In this document: in pieces, positions 5,876 to 7,540 of the stretch
Layout: the number at the start of each line of letters is the position of its first letter
Numbering within the stretch: position 1 is the stretch's first letter
NCBI GenBank assembly: GCA_030430975.1
Contig: JAUIKB010000259.1
Span: 1 to 7,540 of the forward strand
Reading direction: 5' to 3'
Length of the DNA stretch: 7,540 nucleotides
DNA from: Polyangia bacterium
GTDB lineage: Bacteria; Myxococcota_A; Polyangia; Polyangiales; Polyangiaceae
Program-made: the position numbers and the translations under genes
The notes under the pieces: model-generated
Database searches by the model: none
Told to the model about the DNA's origin: nothing
Seen by the model: only the letters and a program-made list of their open reading frames with translations

Positions 5876-6584
5876 GCGCCGGCCGCCTAACCCGCCAGTT
5901 GATGCACATGAACAACGCCGCGTCGACGAGAAGCATGACCATGAGAAACGAGCTCATCCAGCCGAACAGTAGTCCAAGTACGAAACTAGCGACAAAGCTC
6001 CGATCGGAATCGAGTCGCATCACATAGCCGCCCGCGTCGGCTGCAGGTCTGCCCTGAGCTGCGGAAACCCACGCGACCACCATCGCCCACGAGGTTCTCG
6101 CCGGGTGCCACGCGGCACTCCGCAATCTGACAGCGAGCGTCGCTCGCTGACTCCGAGCCATCAACCCAAGCCGGCCATGGATGCGCTCAATGAGCAATAT
6201 CCGCCGCCCTCCGTCACGCTCGAACCCGACTTTGACGGGCGCAGGCCGAGCCGCCTCAGCAGCGCTCTTGAATTGGTTCCACGTCGTAACTGGCGATCCG
6301 TCGATCTCGAGGAGTCGATCACCCGACCGCATACCGGCGCGCGCAGCCCCACTCGCGGGCAAGACATCAACCACCAACGTGGGCCGGCCTTGCGGATCGT
6401 CAATTCCAAACGCCAGCGCTGCGGCCACCGCGTACGCTAGCAGCGGGCCAGCAAACCAAACCGTGAGACGCCTCCACAGAGCGGCACGCCACACCTGCGG
6501 CGCCTTGAGAAAACGTAACCCTAGAAGTCGCGCCGCGATCCAATGCCCGAGCAGCGCAACCGCCAGCGGTAACGTGAACTGCAC
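5862..6584 (-). CDS. PDZ membrane protein resembling a catalytically dead M50 (site-2/RseP-like) protease
   Basis: A 240-residue inner-membrane protein. The N terminus fits the first helix of M50 metalloproteases, with GHWIAARLLGLRF at 13-25 matching the family pattern HExGHxxxARxxGxR. However, the expected HELGH is A10-L11-L12-G13-H14, so the first His and the catalytic Glu are missing. A second hydrophobic segment (about 38-60) contains FAGPLLAY, comparable to the family's AGP(x)xN. A PDZ domain follows (about 68-133) with LPASGAARAGMRSGDRLLEI, a typical carboxylate-loop and G(L/M)xxGD region. A final hydrophobic segment (about 195-228) ends in LLVDAALF, where Asp221 may correspond to the family's LDG aspartate. 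It is shorter than usual M50 proteases (often 340-450 residues). The GTG start at 6584 has a strong Shine-Dalgarno site. Likely a PDZ-based sensor, scaffold or peptide-binding adaptor rather than a protease; this is inference. Confidence 0.8.
   Translation of the reverse strand: MQFTLPLAVALLGHWIAARLLGLRFLKAPQVWRAALWRRLTVWFAGPLLAYAVAAALAFGIDDPQGRPTLVVDVLPASGAARAGMRSGDRLLEIDGSPVTTWNQFKSAAEAARPAPVKVGFERDGGRRILLIERIHGRLGLMARSQRATLAVRLRSAAWHPARTSWAMVVAWVSAAQGRPAADAGGYVMRLDSDRSFVASFVLGLLFGWMSSFLMVMLLVDAALFMCINWRVRRPAREPR
5883..5888 (-). promoter_or_regulatory. Ribosome binding site of the 177-residue protein gene
   Basis: AGGCGG on the minus strand, one mismatch from AGGAGG, lies 7 nt before the GTG at 5875. 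It sits inside the coding sequence of the upstream PDZ gene, so ribosomes finishing that gene could restart here. It decides in favour of the overlapping GTG over later starts. Confidence 0.55.
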
Positions 6585-6588
6585 CGCA

Positions 6589-6595
6589 CTCCTCC
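6589..6595 (-). promoter_or_regulatory. Strong Shine-Dalgarno site of the PDZ protein gene
   Basis: GGAGGAG on the minus strand, with the GGAGG core 6 nt before the GTG at 6584. It lies in the 21-nt gap after the hydrolase gene. It fixes the start and shows that the missing HE of the M50 motif is not caused by a wrongly chosen start codon. Confidence 0.75.
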
Positions 6596-6605
6596 GCTGT
6601 TGGTG

Positions 6606-7540
6606 CTACTTGCGGCCGCGCGGCGAGTTCCAACGCCGCTTAACGTGGACTTTGAGCACGTCCTTATAAAGGCCGATGTGCGCGCAGTGGTCCATCTTGT
6701 CGTTGCCCGTGTAGCCGCGAACGTGGAAGTTGCCGCGCGTGTAGCGCGAGATCAGATCGAGCCCCATCGGGTCACCGCGGCGTGGCTTCGTCCGGCGCGG
6801 CTTGCCGCCGAGTTTGTGGATGACGAAATTCGCCGTTTCCCACGTGGAAGCATATCCGGGCGGAATGATCGCCGAGTGGCTCACGAACATCAGGTTCTGG
6901 CGACGTGCGGCGGTGCGCGCATAGTCGACGAACGACGACAGCTGCTTGTCCATCGTCGACCAGCCTGAGTGCATACCGTCGAGCAAGACGACGACGTCGA
7001 CGTTCTTCTTCCCGTACGACGTGCGCAGGATCGAATCCACGGCGCCATAGCCAGCGCTCCACGCGCTCAGCCCGAGCTTGCGGACCCGCGCTCGCTTTTT
7101 GCCGGTGTGGGAAGCCATGCGAGCTTCGACGCTCTTGATCAGGTTTTCGAACGCCTTCTGCGACCGGAACGACGACTGGTACGGGCCCGACCCGATGCCG
7201 AGGTCGATCCCGACCAGCACGGTGCCGTTCATGACCTTGACCCATTCCTTGCGAACCGGATCGTGCCCGTGAAAGTGCACCATGAGGTCGAACTGACCGC
7301 TGCGGGTGGTGCCGCCCTTGACCGGCATGATCATCTGGCCGACGGTGGGGGCGCGATCCCACTTGGTATAAATGCCCCAGCCGGGGTCTTTGGTGTTGCA
7401 CGGGTTCACCCCGCGCGACTTGGCGGTCTTCTGAACCTGAGTCCAAGCCGGTGGCTTTTCTTTCCACCAGGGCGTCTTGGTCGGTTTGTCGCTCTTGGAC
7501 TCCTTCGACTTGTCGTCCTTCTTGTCGTCCTTCTTGTCGT
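6606..7540 (-). CDS. Alpha/beta-hydrolase-like protein with Lys/Asp repeat region (N terminus outside window)
   Basis: The frame is open from the window edge to the TAG at 6606-6608 and gives 310 visible residues; the true start lies beyond 7540. The first visible part is a charged Asp/Lys repeat, then a Lys/Pro/Trp-containing linker, as in exported proteins with a spacer. Counting from the in-frame GTG at 7409 as residue 1, the catalytic-looking part holds HFHGHD at 45-50, like the HG oxyanion motif of hydrolases. It then holds a nucleophile elbow A-W-S-A-G at 116-120 (Ser118, codon 7056-7058, an AxSxG variant) after a beta strand, and strand VVVLLDG (139-145) with Asp144. His178 (VSHS) and His241/His244 (DHCAH) are candidate catalytic histidines. 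It probably hydrolyses an ester or amide; the substrate is unknown. GTG 7409 is not the real start, since coding sequence continues upstream. The PDZ gene follows after 21 nt. Confidence 0.75.
   Translation of the reverse strand, partial: DKKDDKKDDKSKESKSDKPTKTPWWKEKPPAWTQVQKTAKSRGVNPCNTKDPGWGIYTKWDRAPTVGQMIMPVKGGTTRSGQFDLMVHFHGHDPVRKEWVKVMNGTVLVGIDLGIGSGPYQSSFRSQKAFENLIKSVEARMASHTGKKRARVRKLGLSAWSAGYGAVDSILRTSYGKKNVDVVVLLDGMHSGWSTMDKQLSSFVDYARTAARRQNLMFVSHSAIIPPGYASTWETANFVIHKLGGKPRRTKPRRGDPMGLDLISRYTRGNFHVRGYTGNDKMDHCAHIGLYKDVLKVHVKRRWNSPRGRK
7512..7540 (-). repeat. 12-bp in-frame tandem repeat coding for Asp/Lys
   Basis: On the plus strand the unit gtcgtccttctt occurs at 7512-7523 and 7524-7535 and starts again at 7536, running off the window edge. 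On the coding strand each unit encodes Lys-Lys-Asp-Asp. The period is a multiple of three, so changes in copy number would keep the frame. The total copy number cannot be seen. Confidence 0.8.

Overview
The window is GC-rich and tightly packed. It carries a Hanks-type Ser/Thr kinase, a multihaem c-type cytochrome and several secreted or lipid-anchored proteins with Pro/Ala-rich linkers. This content, with weak or missing Shine-Dalgarno sites on several genes and GTG starts on others, fits a Myxococcota (myxobacterial, probably Polyangia-like) chromosome. That placement is an inference from gene content; there is no rRNA or other marker gene here. No tRNA, rRNA, CRISPR array, insertion sequence or phage gene was seen.

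Layout. (1) Bases 1-290, plus strand: the C-terminal end of an NAD-dependent epimerase/dehydratase. (2) 307-2259, plus: a 650-residue membrane-bound Ser/Thr kinase, 16 nt after the epimerase stop and probably co-transcribed with it. (3) 2265-2705, minus: a small secreted lipoprotein, convergent with the kinase with a 5-nt gap. (4) 2787-3923, plus: a five-haem c-type cytochrome, divergent from the lipoprotein. The 81-nt gap between them holds a good sigma70-like promoter for the lipoprotein, placed so that its mRNA would be almost leaderless. (5) 3935-5212, minus: a 425-residue lipoprotein of unknown function, convergent with the cytochrome (11-nt gap). (6) 5342 to beyond 7540, minus: a compact three-gene unit. 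In transcription order it holds a secreted alpha/beta-hydrolase-like protein (5' end outside the window), a PDZ membrane protein and a 177-residue His/Cys-rich protein. The lipoprotein in (5) lies 129 nt downstream and may belong to the same unit.

The most unusual gene is the PDZ membrane protein at 5862-6584. It has the layout of a site-2 (M50/RseP-type) protease: first membrane helix with the active-site segment, AGP segment, PDZ domain, final hydrophobic segment. Where the zinc-binding HELGH should be it reads ALLGH, so it looks like a catalytically dead M50 homologue. It is coupled to the 177-residue protein by a 14-nt overlap with an internal Shine-Dalgarno site, and it follows the secreted hydrolase by only 21 nt. 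Together these genes could form an undescribed envelope-associated module. This is inference from gene order and motifs only.

There is no gene-free stretch longer than 300 bases; the longest gap is 5213-5341.
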